Assembly (NCBI GenBank): GCA_947497905.1 | Contig: CANMIH010000003.1 | Span: 210,824 to 274,823, forward strand | Direction of reading: 5' to 3' | Length of the DNA: 64,000 nt | DNA from: an uncultured Pelagimonas sp. | GTDB taxonomy: Bacteria; Pseudomonadota; Alphaproteobacteria; Rhodobacterales; Rhodobacteraceae | In this document: positions 25,667-34,902 of the stretch, piece after piece | Layout of the letters: the number at the start of each line of letters is the position of its first letter | How positions within the stretch are numbered: position 1 is the first letter of the stretch | The notes under the pieces: model-generated | What the model saw: only the letters and a program-made list of their open reading frames with translations | The model's database searches: none | What the model was told of the DNA's origin: nothing | Translations under genes and position numbers: made by a program

Positions 25667-26902
25667 ATGCCCGTCCTGGTGATGAAATTTGGCGGCACAT
25701 CTGTCGCCACGCTCGACCGGATCCGCCGCGCCGCCAAGCGTGTTGGTGTCGAAGTAGCCAAAGGCTACGACGTCATCGTCATCGTTTCAGCTATGTCCGG
25801 CGAAACCAATAAACTTGTTGGCTATGTCAACGAAACCTCGCCGCTGTTCGACGCCCGTGAATACGATGCGATTGTCAGCTCGGGTGAGAATGTAACCGCA
25901 GGCCTGATGGCGCTGACCTTGCAGGAAATGGATGTTCCCGCGCGCAGCTGGCAGGGCTGGCAGGTGCCGGTGAAAACCACCTCGGCCCATGCCTCGGCAC
26001 GGATCGAAGAAATCCCAACCGACAATATCAATGCCAAGTTTGGCGAAGGTATGAAGGTCGCTGTGGTTGCGGGCTTCCAGGGTTTTAGCCCAGAGGGCCG
26101 GATCACCACTTTGGGACGTGGCGGATCAGACACCACAGCCGTGGCCTTTGCCGCCGCCTTTGGCGCAGAGCGCTGTGACATCTATACTGACGTTGATGGT
26201 GTTTACACCACCGACCCGCGCATCTGTGACAAGGCGCGCAAGCTTGATCGCATTTCGTTTGAAGAAATGCTGGAACTGGCCTCACTTGGGGCAAAAGTCT
26301 TGCAGACCCGTTCGGTCGAACTGGCCATGCGGTACAAAGTCAAACTGCGCGTGTTGAGCAGTTTTGAGGAACAGTCTGACGAAGCCGGAACGCTCGTCTG
26401 CGACGAGGAGGACATCATGGAAAGCAATGTCGTGGCCGGTGTGGCCTATTCCCGTGACGAAGCAAAACTGACCCTGGTTTCGGTTGCGGACCGTCCGGGC
26501 ATCGCCGCCGCCATTTTCGTGCCTCTGGCCGAAGCAGGCGTCAATGTCGACATGATCATTCAGAACATTTCTGAAGAAGGTCGCACCGACATGACCTTCT
26601 CCTGCCCCACCGATCAGGTGAAACGTGCAGAGCAGGCCTTGATGGCGCGCAAAGATGCGGGCGACATCAACTTTCATGGGCTGGATGTTGATGAAGGCGT
26701 CGCCAAAGTGTCGATCGTGGGCATCGGCATGCGCAGCCACGCAGGTGTCGCATCGAAAATGTTCCAGGTGCTGGCGGACGAAGGCATCAACATCAAGGTT
26801 ATCACCACCTCCGAGATCAAGGTTTCGGTTCTGGTTGAGCGCAAATACATGGAGCTGGCTGTTCAGGCCTTGCATGATGCCTTTGAGCTCGAAAAAGCCT
26901 GA
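25667..26902 (+). CDS. lysC: Aspartate kinase
   Basis: Monofunctional aspartokinase of 411 residues phosphorylating L-aspartate at the head of the Lys/Thr/Met pathway. KFGGTSVA at residues 7-14 is the signature, and the kinase core extends to about 240 (TTLGRGGSDTTAVAFAAA, YTDVDGVYTTDPR). Two ACT domains follow (about 265-335 and 345-405), the usual site for lysine and threonine feedback. A strong terminator follows 30 bp after the stop. The thrC gene lies 30 kb away. Confidence 0.97.
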   Translation: MPVLVMKFGGTSVATLDRIRRAAKRVGVEVAKGYDVIVIVSAMSGETNKLVGYVNETSPLFDAREYDAIVSSGENVTAGLMALTLQEMDVPARSWQGWQVPVKTTSAHASARIEEIPTDNINAKFGEGMKVAVVAGFQGFSPEGRITTLGRGGSDTTAVAFAAAFGAERCDIYTDVDGVYTTDPRICDKARKLDRISFEEMLELASLGAKVLQTRSVELAMRYKVKLRVLSSFEEQSDEAGTLVCDEEDIMESNVVAGVAYSRDEAKLTLVSVADRPGIAAAIFVPLAEAGVNVDMIIQNISEEGRTDMTFSCPTDQVKRAEQALMARKDAGDINFHGLDVDEGVAKVSIVGIGMRSHAGVASKMFQVLADEGINIKVITTSEIKVSVLVERKYMELAVQALHDAFELEKA

Positions 26903-26931
26903 TCTCTCTGATCCAATAGACAATGCAACAA

Positions 26932-26957
26932 GCCCACCGTCTTGGTGGGCTTTTTTG
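26932..26957 (+). terminator. Rho-independent terminator of lysC
   Basis: Perfect 7-bp stem GCCCACC / GGTGGGC around GTCTT, directly followed by TTTTTTG. Confidence 0.9.
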
Positions 26958-27121
26958 TGGGCCCAGCCTCGCAGAACCCGCGATCTAAGCCCGATGTGTT
27001 CGTAAGGCCTGCGGATTAGGCACCACATGTTTCCCGGTTGCGCTCACAACGCATTCTCGCTTCCCCTTTGCCCCAGAACTCGCCTATAGCTGGTGTGAGG
27101 ACAATCAAAGGGCAGACAGGC

Positions 27122-29362
27122 ATGGGAGAAGGTCTGGAAAGCGAAAGCCGCAAGCTGTTAGGCCGGTTGCGGGACACGATGGCTGAAGAAGCCGCCGGTC
27201 AGGAGCGCTTGGATAAAATCACCCATCTTATGGCGGATTCCATGGGCACCGAAGTGTGCTCGATCTATCTGTTTCGCGATGCGGAAACGCTCGAACTTTG
27301 CGCGACTCAGGGTTTGAACCAAGCGGCGGTACATGAAACCCGCATGAAGATGGGCGAAGGTCTTGTCGGCCGGGTTGCCCGCTACGGCAAGGTGGTGAAC
27401 ACCGCTGACGCCCCCTCCGCCCGAGGTTTCCGCTATATGCCGGAAACGGGCGAAGAGATTTATTCGAGCTTTCTTGGCGTGCCGGTTCAGCGTCTTGGTG
27501 AAAAGCTTGGCGTGCTTGTGGTTCAGTCCAAAGAAAAACGCGAATTCACCCACGACGAAGTCTACGCTCTTGAAGTGGTCGCCATGGTTTTGGCCGAGAT
27601 GACCGAGCTTGGGGTGTTTGTCGGCGAAGGCGCGGCCCTGATGGCGCGGCACACCCAGCCGGTGATGCTGCGCGGTGGCACCGCACAGGAAGGCGCGGCA
27701 ATGGGCCGGGTCTGGCTGCATGAACCTCGGGTGGTTGTAACCAACCTTGTCGCCGATGACCCCGAAGTTGAGGCCAAGCGTCTTGAGGATGCCGTCGATA
27801 CTCTGCGGGTCAGCGTGGACGAAATGCTGGCTGATGCGCCAAACGATTCCGATCACGCACAGGTTCTCGAAGCCTACCGTATGTTCGCCAATTCCAAAGG
27901 CTGGATGCGGCGCATGCAAGAGGACATCACTCGCGGCTTGTCTGCCGAAGCCGCTGTGGAGAAAGAACAATCTCACGCGCGGGCCCGCATGTCACAGGTG
28001 ACCGACGGCTACCTGCGCGAACGTCTGCATGATCTCGATGACCTGTCAAACCGCCTGCTGCGTATCCTCACCGGACAGGGCAATTCTACCGGTTCGGAAA
28101 TGCCGTCGGACCCCATTTTGATTGCACGCAACATCGGTCCTGCCGAATTGCTGGAATATGGCCGCAGTCTGAAGGGGGTTGTGCTTGAGGAAGGGTCTGT
28201 CGGCAGCCATGCGGCCATTGTGGCCCGCGCGCTGGCGATCCCACTGGTGATCCATGCGGAACGCATCACCAATGAAGCCCTGAATGGTGACCAAATTCTG
28301 GTTGATGGAGATCAGGGCATTGTGCACCTGCGGCCTGACGAAACGGTCTCAAACGCCTTTCGTGATAAAATGGCGATGCAGGCCAAGGCGCAGGAACGCT
28401 ATGCTTCGATCCGCGACACTGAATGTGTCTCGCTGGACGGCCATAAAGTCAGCATGCTGATGAACGCGGGGCTTATGGCAGATCTGCCGTCGCTGGACAA
28501 TTCCGGCGCCGAGGGGGTTGGCCTGTTTCGGACGGAGCTTCAGTTCCTCATCCGCAACCAGATGCCCAAACGGACCGAGCTTGCCAATCTCTATGCCCGC
28601 GTCATGGATGCGGCGCACGGCAAACGCGTGGTGTTCCGCACCCTTGATATCGGGTCGGACAAGGTGCTGCCCTATATGAAGCCGCAGGATGAACCGAATC
28701 CCGCGCTTGGCTGGCGCGCCATTCGTGTGGCATTGGACCGCCCCGGTGTGATGCGCATGCAGCTTCAGGCGCTGCTGCGGGCGGCCCAAGGGCGCCCCAT
28801 GACCATCATGTTCCCCTTCATTGCCCAATACGAAGAGTTTCGGCAGGCCAAAGAAGAGGTCAATCGCGTCTGGGCGCGCGAAGAAAAGCTTGGGCATGTC
28901 ATGCCGGAAAGCCTTGAAATTGGTGCGATGCTGGAAACCCCATCGCTTGCCTATGCGTCTAACAAGCTTTTCGAAGAAGTGGCGTTTCTGTCCATCGGCG
29001 GCAACGATCTCAAACAGTTCTTCTTTGCGGCGGATCGGGAAAACGAACGGGTGCGCCGCCGCTATGACACGCTGAATGTATCTTTCCTGACCTTTCTGCA
29101 GGGCATCGTGAAACGGTGTGAGGAATCCAACACCGCGCTCAGCTTTTGTGGCGAAGACGCGGGCCGCCCGATTGAGGCGCTCTGCCTGGCCGCTATTGGC
29201 ATCCGCACGCTCTCAATGCGTCCCGCATCTATTGGCCCGGTCAAAAGCCTGATCATGCGGTACAACCTGGACGAAATCCGCGCTGTTATCGAAGCATCAC
29301 GAGATCGCGGGGACCAAACGGTGCGGGCCTCGGTGATGGATTATCTCCGTCAAAACGGCTGA
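27122..29362 (+). CDS. ptsP: Nitrogen-PTS enzyme I, PEP-protein phosphotransferase PtsP
   Basis: EI-Ntr of 746 residues that passes phosphate from PEP to NPr in the regulatory nitrogen phosphotransfer system. An N-terminal GAF domain (about 15-160, GTEVCSIYLFRDAETLEL and GEGLVGRVARYG) is diagnostic of PtsP versus sugar EI. The swivelling phospho-His domain has GSVGSHAAIVARALAIPLV, and the C-terminal PEP barrel contains GVGLFRTELQFL, RTLDIGSDK, GAMLETPS and SIGGNDLKQFF. The start at 27122 begins right at the GAF domain; an upstream in-frame start would add 28 unrelated residues. NPr and PtsN are not in the window. Linkage to lysC is common in the group. Confidence 0.96.
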   Translation: MGEGLESESRKLLGRLRDTMAEEAAGQERLDKITHLMADSMGTEVCSIYLFRDAETLELCATQGLNQAAVHETRMKMGEGLVGRVARYGKVVNTADAPSARGFRYMPETGEEIYSSFLGVPVQRLGEKLGVLVVQSKEKREFTHDEVYALEVVAMVLAEMTELGVFVGEGAALMARHTQPVMLRGGTAQEGAAMGRVWLHEPRVVVTNLVADDPEVEAKRLEDAVDTLRVSVDEMLADAPNDSDHAQVLEAYRMFANSKGWMRRMQEDITRGLSAEAAVEKEQSHARARMSQVTDGYLRERLHDLDDLSNRLLRILTGQGNSTGSEMPSDPILIARNIGPAELLEYGRSLKGVVLEEGSVGSHAAIVARALAIPLVIHAERITNEALNGDQILVDGDQGIVHLRPDETVSNAFRDKMAMQAKAQERYASIRDTECVSLDGHKVSMLMNAGLMADLPSLDNSGAEGVGLFRTELQFLIRNQMPKRTELANLYARVMDAAHGKRVVFRTLDIGSDKVLPYMKPQDEPNPALGWRAIRVALDRPGVMRMQLQALLRAAQGRPMTIMFPFIAQYEEFRQAKEEVNRVWAREEKLGHVMPESLEIGAMLETPSLAYASNKLFEEVAFLSIGGNDLKQFFFAADRENERVRRRYDTLNVSFLTFLQGIVKRCEESNTALSFCGEDAGRPIEALCLAAIGIRTLSMRPASIGPVKSLIMRYNLDEIRAVIEASRDRGDQTVRASVMDYLRQNG

Positions 29363-29388
29363 TCGATCTTATTGAACAGATCAAAGAC

Positions 29389-29419
29389 CTGAGACCGGCA
29401 TTAATCTTGTTGGTCTCAG
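29389..29419. terminator. Hairpin after ptsP
   Basis: Eight-base stem CTGAGACC / GGTCTCAG with a 15-base AT-rich loop, 26 bp after the ptsP stop. No clear T-tract follows, so termination efficiency is uncertain. Confidence 0.45.
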
Positions 29420-29513
29420 CCCGCTCCTATGTGTAAGAAGCGCCCAAGCTGTCAGGTGGGGTCCGCCGTCTGACCATGCTGCCACCACTCCTTCGGAAAC
29501 GGGACGTCACCTC

Positions 29514-29957
29514 ATGACCACCAACAAACGCATCGTTCTTTCCAGCGACCACGCTGCCATTCCTCTGCGCCAGACGATTGCCAAGCATATCGAAGCCAAA
29601 GGCTGGGAGGTGGTTGATATCGGTCCAACCACGCCAGAAAGCACACATTACCCCAAACATGGTCAAGCCGCCGCCGAGCGTGTGGCCTCAGGTGACTGTG
29701 AGCGTGGGATCATCCTGTGCGGCACGGGTCAGGGTATCATGATGGCCGCCAACAAGGTCAAAGGCATTCGCTGCGGTGTGTGCTCAGACACCTTCAGCGC
29801 CGCGATGATCCGCCAGCACAACAATGCCAACATGCTGTCGATTGGCGCACGGGTAGTGGGCGAAGGGCTCGCGCTTGAGATTGTCGACGCCTATCTGGAT
29901 GCGGAATTCGAAGGCGGGCGTCATGCGACACGCGTGGATATGATCGAAGAAGCCTAA
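29514..29957 (+). CDS. rpiB: Ribose-5-phosphate isomerase B
   Basis: Isomerase of 147 residues that interconverts ribose 5-phosphate and ribulose 5-phosphate. RpiB/LacAB signatures are present: VLSSDHAAIPLRQTI, the catalytic-Cys loop ILCGTGQGIMMAANKV, and the HNNANMLSIGARV motif. It is preceded by a GGACGTCACCTC leader just before the ATG. Substrate preference among sugar phosphates cannot be settled by eye, but the ribose form is the usual one in this group. Confidence 0.94.
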   Translation: MTTNKRIVLSSDHAAIPLRQTIAKHIEAKGWEVVDIGPTTPESTHYPKHGQAAAERVASGDCERGIILCGTGQGIMMAANKVKGIRCGVCSDTFSAAMIRQHNNANMLSIGARVVGEGLALEIVDAYLDAEFEGGRHATRVDMIEEA

Positions 29958-29999
29958 GCGCATTGGGCCGTGATCAATGCGGCCCTGCACAAAATAAAA

Positions 30000-30033
30000 C
30001 ACCCGGTTGCGGATTCTGTCCGGCAACCGGGTG
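30000..30033. terminator. Long perfect hairpin downstream of rpiB
   Basis: Eleven-base stem CACCCGGTTGC / GCAACCGGGTG around a 12-base loop, 43 bp after the rpiB stop. It is a strong transcription barrier or RNA 3' end candidate even though no T-run follows. The rest of the 282-bp gap to the convergent EcsC-like gene shows nothing else I can name. Confidence 0.6.
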
Positions 30034-30239
30034 GTAGTTCATCGACACCAGTCCTGTCCCCTACCATTCTAGCCAGAGACTCAAATCGCGCATTCTACGC
30101 GTATGAAGGTCTGTTTATTACTTGACTGACACTGACGCCGTCTCGGTGGACACGCGTGTCTATTTTCAAGTTCAGACCCAATCGATGTAGAGCGTTTTGC
30201 CCTATATCTAAGGTTTAGGCTGACTATCTAAACAAAGCT

Positions 30240-30998
30240 TTAATTCGTCTCCAGATTTGTCACAAATTTTCTGAAATCTTGCATGACTTGTTCTGCAGGC
30301 ACTCCATTGCGTCGCGCAAGCGCCAGAAGTCCAAAATGCACATGGGCAATCTGCTGGTAGTAGCTTGTGAAGGCATAGTTTACCGCGGCCCCGGCGGCGG
30401 CACCGATCACCGGCACCGCCTGTGCTGCCAGTTTCTGCCCCAGAACAATCGCCAGTCGGGGAGCGACGAAGCTGATCGCACGCTGCACCGTGGCCCCAGT
30501 GAGAGCAAGCCGTGCCGTGATGAAACCAAGATCCGCGTTATCGTCCGTGGTCATGGGGCCCGCCGCAGCAAACACAACCAAACATTCCCGCAACGTCTCG
30601 GCCTCTGTCGTGTCAAACCCATGTTCTGTTGCAACCGCCTGAATGGCGCGCATCAGCACGGTGGTTGTGACAGGGAGTTCAGCGAGCGCCGAGGGCAATC
30701 CGCCCACACCTCCGGCCGCGCCCATCGCTGTCGCAAATGCCGTGTTTAGCCAGGGGCGCTGATCTTTGACAACGCCGCGCGAATGCTGCGCGGTGTGATA
30801 CGCCACCTTCAGCGCGCCATGCGTGGCCTCTTCCAATCCCGTTTTCACGCCATCCGGCAATTTGTTCACCAGCGAATCCGCCTGCCCCCCCAGCAGATTC
30901 AACAATTGGATTCCCGTGTGATTGGCCGCGTGATAGCGATCCGCCAGAGCGGCAAGCTCGGCCGGAAGAGACACCGTGGGTACATTCAGATCGGTCAT
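30240..30998 (-). CDS. EcsC-family protein
   Basis: Protein of 252 residues related to Bacillus EcsC. It is mostly helical, with Gly/Ala-rich hydrophobic segments (AFATAMGAAGGVGGLPSALAELPVTTTVLMRAIQ and AVPVIGAAAGAAVNYAFTSYYQQIAHVHFGLLALAR) that match the family core. The function of EcsC outside the ABC operon of Bacillus is unknown; no ABC genes are adjacent here. The start has AAGGAAAGG upstream. Confidence 0.85.
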   Translation of the reverse strand: MTDLNVPTVSLPAELAALADRYHAANHTGIQLLNLLGGQADSLVNKLPDGVKTGLEEATHGALKVAYHTAQHSRGVVKDQRPWLNTAFATAMGAAGGVGGLPSALAELPVTTTVLMRAIQAVATEHGFDTTEAETLRECLVVFAAAGPMTTDDNADLGFITARLALTGATVQRAISFVAPRLAIVLGQKLAAQAVPVIGAAAGAAVNYAFTSYYQQIAHVHFGLLALARRNGVPAEQVMQDFRKFVTNLETN

Positions 30999-31054
30999 GA
31001 AAAGGCCTTTCCTTAAGAAACACCTATATCACGTGGGTGTGATCCCCGTTCAGA

Positions 31055-31540
31055 TCAAGAGATGCGTTCGACCTCACCCCGGACGCCGTCCCAGGCATGG
31101 TCATATAGATTCAGCGCTAAAATACGGTCTGGGTTAGTCGGCGGCGGCATAAAGACACCGCTGATCTGCTCAAACCCAAACCGGCGGTAATAGGGCGCGT
31201 CACCCACCAAAAGCACTCGGGCATGACCGGCTTCAACCGCACGGGCCAGCGTGTCTCGGATCAAGGCGCCGCCAAGCCCCTCGCCCTGCGCGGTCGGATG
31301 AACGGCCACGGGACCCAGCAACAGAACCGCCGCACCGCCAACCTGAACCGGCCAATAGCGGATTGCACCGCCCATCACACCCATTTCATCGCGGGCCACC
31401 ACACAGAGTTCTGGCACGGGTGGCACATCTTCCCGCAACCGATACGACGACAAGGCGGTCCGACCCGGCGCAAAACAGGTGTCATAGAGGGCTTCCACCT
31501 CCCACCAATCGTCTCCTGTTTCCTGGCCAAGCGTAAACAC
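31055..31540 (-). CDS. GNAT-family N-acetyltransferase
   Basis: Acetyltransferase of 161 residues. The GNAT motif A is LLLGPVAVHPTAQGEGLGGALIRDTLARAV, followed by LLVGDAPYYRRFGFE, typical of the YhbS-like subgroup. I start at GTG 31540 (reading MFTLGQETGDDWWEVEALYD), which has AGGGGAGG seven bases upstream; an in-frame GTG at 31618 would add 26 residues outside the domain. Divergent to the flavin reductase gene across 112 bp. Substrate unknown. Confidence 0.86.
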   Translation of the reverse strand: MFTLGQETGDDWWEVEALYDTCFAPGRTALSSYRLREDVPPVPELCVVARDEMGVMGGAIRYWPVQVGGAAVLLLGPVAVHPTAQGEGLGGALIRDTLARAVEAGHARVLLVGDAPYYRRFGFEQISGVFMPPPTNPDRILALNLYDHAWDGVRGEVERIS

Positions 31541-31652
31541 GGCCGCGCCTCCCCTGAACTCCCAATACCGCGTCCCGAGACTTTCCTCGGTGCATTCCGG
31601 TGCCGCGCGGCGTATCACGTCGCAAAGCGCCCTGCAAACAGGAGTTTCCGCA

Positions 31653-32258
31653 GTGTTTTACCGCCCCGAAGACGGCCACGGCCTTCCCCATAACCCGTTC
31701 AACGCCATTGTCACCCCCCGCCCCATTGGCTGGATTTCGACACGCGGCACAGATGGACAGGACAATCTTGCGCCCTATTCGTTTTTCAACGCGGTGGCCT
31801 ATGTGCCGCCTCAGGTTATGTTTGCCTCAACCTCGGCCAAAAACGACCGGGGCGACACCAAAGACAGCGTCGCTCAGATCCGTGAAACCGGTGTGTTCTG
31901 CGTCAATGTTGTCGAGTACGAAGCCCGTGATGCCATGAATGTCACCTCAGGGGGCTGGGACCGTGAGGTCGATGAGTTTGCCAAAGCAGAAATTACCAAA
32001 GCCGAGTGCAGCGTGATCAACGCCCCACGCGTTGCCAATGCCCCGGCCAGCCTTGAATGCAAACTCAGCCAGATTGTGAAACTGGAAGGCGAGACCAATT
32101 TTCTGGTGCTGGGCGAAGTGGTTGGTGTGCATATGCGCGATGACTGTATCGAGGATGGCAAGTTTGACGTCACCCGCTTTAACCCGCTCAGCCGCCTTGG
32201 CTATCGCGATTATGCCACGGTGCGCGAGCTGTTTAGCCTCAACCGCCCCGGCGAATAG
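31653..32258 (+). CDS. Flavin reductase-like FMN-binding protein
   Basis: Protein of 201 residues of the flavin-reductase/DIM6-NTAB group with the split-barrel FMN fold: NAIVTPRPIGWISTRGTDGQDNLAPYSFFNAVAYVPP is the diagnostic N-terminal stretch, and ETGVFCVNVV follows. Likely an NAD(P)H:FMN oxidoreductase or an FMN-binding partner of an oxygenase. The start is GTG at 31653 with CAGGAG eight bases upstream, in line with other members starting MFYRPEDGHGLP. Confidence 0.9.
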   Translation: MFYRPEDGHGLPHNPFNAIVTPRPIGWISTRGTDGQDNLAPYSFFNAVAYVPPQVMFASTSAKNDRGDTKDSVAQIRETGVFCVNVVEYEARDAMNVTSGGWDREVDEFAKAEITKAECSVINAPRVANAPASLECKLSQIVKLEGETNFLVLGEVVGVHMRDDCIEDGKFDVTRFNPLSRLGYRDYATVRELFSLNRPGE

Positions 32259-32362
32259 ACCTCGGCCAGATGTGGCGTTAGGATAGCATATCGCAATGGA
32301 GGGTATGATGACCAAGCACCTTTGAAATTCTGCACCATTTCAGCATTTCCAAAGGAGGTCTT

Positions 32363-32995
32363 ATGCCCGTCCTACCTGACGCCACACGCGCCTATCCCAT
32401 TACCCTGCCAGATGGATCCGACTACACTGGCACGGTGTTTCTTAACCAAGTGATCACACATCCGCAGTTTGACGTGGGTGAGTTCACCTATGCCTCAGAT
32501 TTCGATCCCCCAACAGACTGGGCCGCGCATCTCGCCCCCTATCTGTTTCCCTTTTCTCAGGAAAAACTGCGTATCGGCAAATTCTGTCAGATTGCCCATG
32601 GGGTACGTTTTATCACCAGCTCGGCCAACCACGCGCAAACCGGGCTAACCTGCTATCCCTTCCCGGTCTTCGATACGGAAACACGCGTGGGATATCAGCC
32701 AGATCAGCGCGACACAGTCATCGGTCATGATGTCTGGATCGGCTACGGGGCGCAGATCCTACCCGGTGCGCAGATTGGGCATGGGGCCATTATCGGGGCA
32801 CATGCCGTGGTGCGAGGAACGGTGCCGCCCTATGGCATCGTCACCGGCAACCCCGGCACGCTCCAGCGAAAGCGCTTTGACGAGGCAACCATTGCTCGGC
32901 TTTTGGAGCTATCGTGGTGGGATTGGCCGTTGGATCGCATTCAGGCTGCGCTTCCCGCCTTGCTAGAGGGCAACTTAAGCAAGGTCGGAAGCTAG
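32363..32995 (+). CDS. CatB-like hexapeptide-repeat O-acetyltransferase
   Basis: Left-handed beta-helix acetyltransferase of 210 residues. The N-terminal part (VGEFTYASDF) and the coil core (KLRIGKFCQIAHGVRFITSSANH, VIGHDVWIGYGAQILPGAQIGHGAIIGAHAVVRGTVPPYGIVTGNPG) match the CatB/Vat xenobiotic acetyltransferase family; the SSANH segment holds the catalytic His position. Such proteins can acetylate chloramphenicol or streptogramins, but chromosomal homologues commonly act on other acceptors, so no resistance is claimed. The gene has a perfect AAAGGAGGT ribosome site at 32351-32359, suggesting strong translation. Confidence 0.9.
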   Translation: MPVLPDATRAYPITLPDGSDYTGTVFLNQVITHPQFDVGEFTYASDFDPPTDWAAHLAPYLFPFSQEKLRIGKFCQIAHGVRFITSSANHAQTGLTCYPFPVFDTETRVGYQPDQRDTVIGHDVWIGYGAQILPGAQIGHGAIIGAHAVVRGTVPPYGIVTGNPGTLQRKRFDEATIARLLELSWWDWPLDRIQAALPALLEGNLSKVGS

Positions 32996-33034
32996 AATTC
33001 TTTTGAACTATCCCAGATAGTACAGGAGCGGTCT

Positions 33035-33055
33035 GAGGGGGCAAACAGCCCCCTC
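33035..33055. terminator. Bidirectional terminator between catB-like gene and sulP
   Basis: Perfect 8-bp stem GAGGGGGC / GCCCCCTC with an AAACA loop, placed between two convergent genes and followed by TCTTAC. Confidence 0.75.
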
Positions 33056-33066
33056 TCTTACAAGGC

Positions 33067-34692
33067 TTAGTGCCCGCCCAGCACCCCGGTGCGCACCCCA
33101 TATTCAACGGCCAGCTGGTAATCCGGGTCGTCATCACTGTCGACCATCAGGTGACCCGCTTTGGTCAGGAGCTTGTGGCAATCCCGGCTCAGGTGGCGCA
33201 GCTGAAGGCTCTTGCCTTCAGCCTCATATTTGCCCGCAACCGCTTCGATGGCTTGCAGCGCAGACTGATCCACAACACGACTGTCAGCGAAGTCCACAAC
33301 AACCTTCTTGGGATCACCCGCTGGATCAAACAGTTCCACAAACCCTTCGGACGAGCCAAAGAACAGCGGGCCTTCGATGCGGTAGATCTTCACACCATCT
33401 TTTTCTTCCGTGGTCGCGTGAATGCGGCGCGCGTTGTTCCAAGCATAGGCCAGAGCCGAAACGATAACGCCAACCACAACCGCAACTGCGAGATCTTCCA
33501 TCACGGTCACAACCGTCACCAGAACGATGACAAAGGCATCTGTCAGGGGCACTTTGCGCATGATGTTGAAGGAGTTCCACGCGAAGGTACCGATCACCAC
33601 CATGAACATCACCCCAACAAGCGCGGCCAATGGGATCAACTCGATCAGGGGCGCGGCAAACAGGATAAAGATCAACAGGAAGATCGCCGCCGCAACACCC
33701 GCGATCCGGGTGCGGGCACCGGATTTGACGTTGATCATCGACTGACCAATCATCGCGCAGCCGCCCATGCCACCGAAGAAACCGGTCAGAATGTTGGAGG
33801 CACCCTGCGCAATACACTCCTGGCTTGCGCCGCCCCGTTTGCCGGTCATATCTCCGACAAGGTTCAGAGTCAGCAGCGATTCAATCAAGCCAATAGCAGC
33901 AAGGATCACCGAATAGGGTAGGATGATTTCCAGCGTTTCCCAGTTGAGCGGCACAGCCGGAATATGGAATGGAGGCAGACCGCCCTGGATCGAGGCCATA
34001 TCGCCCACACGAGGCACATCAAGATTGAGCCCGATCACCAGTGCAGCGACAATCCCGATCCCAGCCAAAGGCGCGGGTACGACACGACTGATACGAGGCA
34101 TCAACCAGATGATTGCCATGGTCAACGCGGTCAGACCCAGCATCAGGTAAAGCGGTCCACCGGTGAGCCATTCGCCCCCCGACATGCCATGGCCGGTGTT
34201 CTCAACAGTACCGGGCACTTTGAACTGCCCCATTTGGGCGAGGAAGATCACAATCGCCAGGCCATTCACAAAGCCAAGCATCACCGGATGCGGCACAAGT
34301 CGAATGAATTTCCCCCACTGCATGATCCCGAAAAAGACCTGCAGGATCCCCATCAGAACAACCGTGGCAAAGAGATATTCAACACCGTGCTGCGCCACCA
34401 AAGCCACCATGACAACGGCCAAAGCACCGGTCGCGCCAGAAATCATTCCGGGACGGCCCCCAATCAGCGCCGTCACCAGACCGACAAGGAACGCAGCGTA
34501 AAGGCCAACCAGAGGATGCACCCCTGCGACAAAGGCAAAGGCCACCGCTTCGGGCACCAGAGCCAAGGCTACGGTGAGACCTGCCAGCAATTCAATTCGC
34601 AGGCGGGACGGTGTCAGCTTTTCGTCCGGCATCAGGCTGAGATCTGTCGCGGCGAGACGCTTGGCGAAACTCGCCAGTAGAGCTCGGGGCAT
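33067..34692 (-). CDS. SulP-family anion permease with STAS domain
   Basis: Inner-membrane anion transporter of 541 residues. About ten or more hydrophobic segments span residues 30-405; the family motif near the first helix pair is LTVALALVPEAVAFAFVAGVHPLVGLYAAF. The C-terminal STAS domain (about 430-520) has VVVDFADSRVVDQSALQAIEAVAGKY. SulP proteins carry sulfate, bicarbonate or dicarboxylates, often with sodium; substrate cannot be read from the sequence. The ATG has AGGAAA upstream. No carbonic anhydrase or cys genes are next to it. Confidence 0.92.
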   Translation of the reverse strand: MPRALLASFAKRLAATDLSLMPDEKLTPSRLRIELLAGLTVALALVPEAVAFAFVAGVHPLVGLYAAFLVGLVTALIGGRPGMISGATGALAVVMVALVAQHGVEYLFATVVLMGILQVFFGIMQWGKFIRLVPHPVMLGFVNGLAIVIFLAQMGQFKVPGTVENTGHGMSGGEWLTGGPLYLMLGLTALTMAIIWLMPRISRVVPAPLAGIGIVAALVIGLNLDVPRVGDMASIQGGLPPFHIPAVPLNWETLEIILPYSVILAAIGLIESLLTLNLVGDMTGKRGGASQECIAQGASNILTGFFGGMGGCAMIGQSMINVKSGARTRIAGVAAAIFLLIFILFAAPLIELIPLAALVGVMFMVVIGTFAWNSFNIMRKVPLTDAFVIVLVTVVTVMEDLAVAVVVGVIVSALAYAWNNARRIHATTEEKDGVKIYRIEGPLFFGSSEGFVELFDPAGDPKKVVVDFADSRVVDQSALQAIEAVAGKYEAEGKSLQLRHLSRDCHKLLTKAGHLMVDSDDDPDYQLAVEYGVRTGVLGGH

Positions 34693-34886
34693 GGAATTTC
34701 CTATCTATATTCGCGCAAACGGCGGGTAGCGTGACTTTGGCACTTTGGCCAGTCCGTCGGGCGCATATCCGCTTTGACCGCGCTGTATAGTGCTTTTTAC
34801 GCCATTTGCACGGGATTTCTGATCACGGGTCGCGGCCGGGTTGGGGCCAAAGCCGACGAAACGTTAGTTGACGAATCTCATCTTGG

Positions 34887-34896
34887 TACCTAGGTA
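34887..34896. promoter_or_regulatory. Palindrome TACCTAGGTA over the promoter of the ribbon-helix-helix gene
   Basis: Perfect 10-bp palindrome immediately overlapping a TATAAT at 34895-34900, just ahead of the start at 34903. A small palindrome over a promoter of a gene encoding a putative ribbon-helix-helix protein would suit autoregulation. The TATAAT lies too close to the ATG for a normal leader, so the true promoter or start codon is uncertain. Confidence 0.35.
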
Positions 34897-34902
34897 TAAT
34901 AC

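Noticed and set aside
32363..32995. Chloramphenicol or streptogramin resistance gene
   Set aside because: CatB/Vat family similarity alone does not show resistance; chromosomal relatives have other acceptors.
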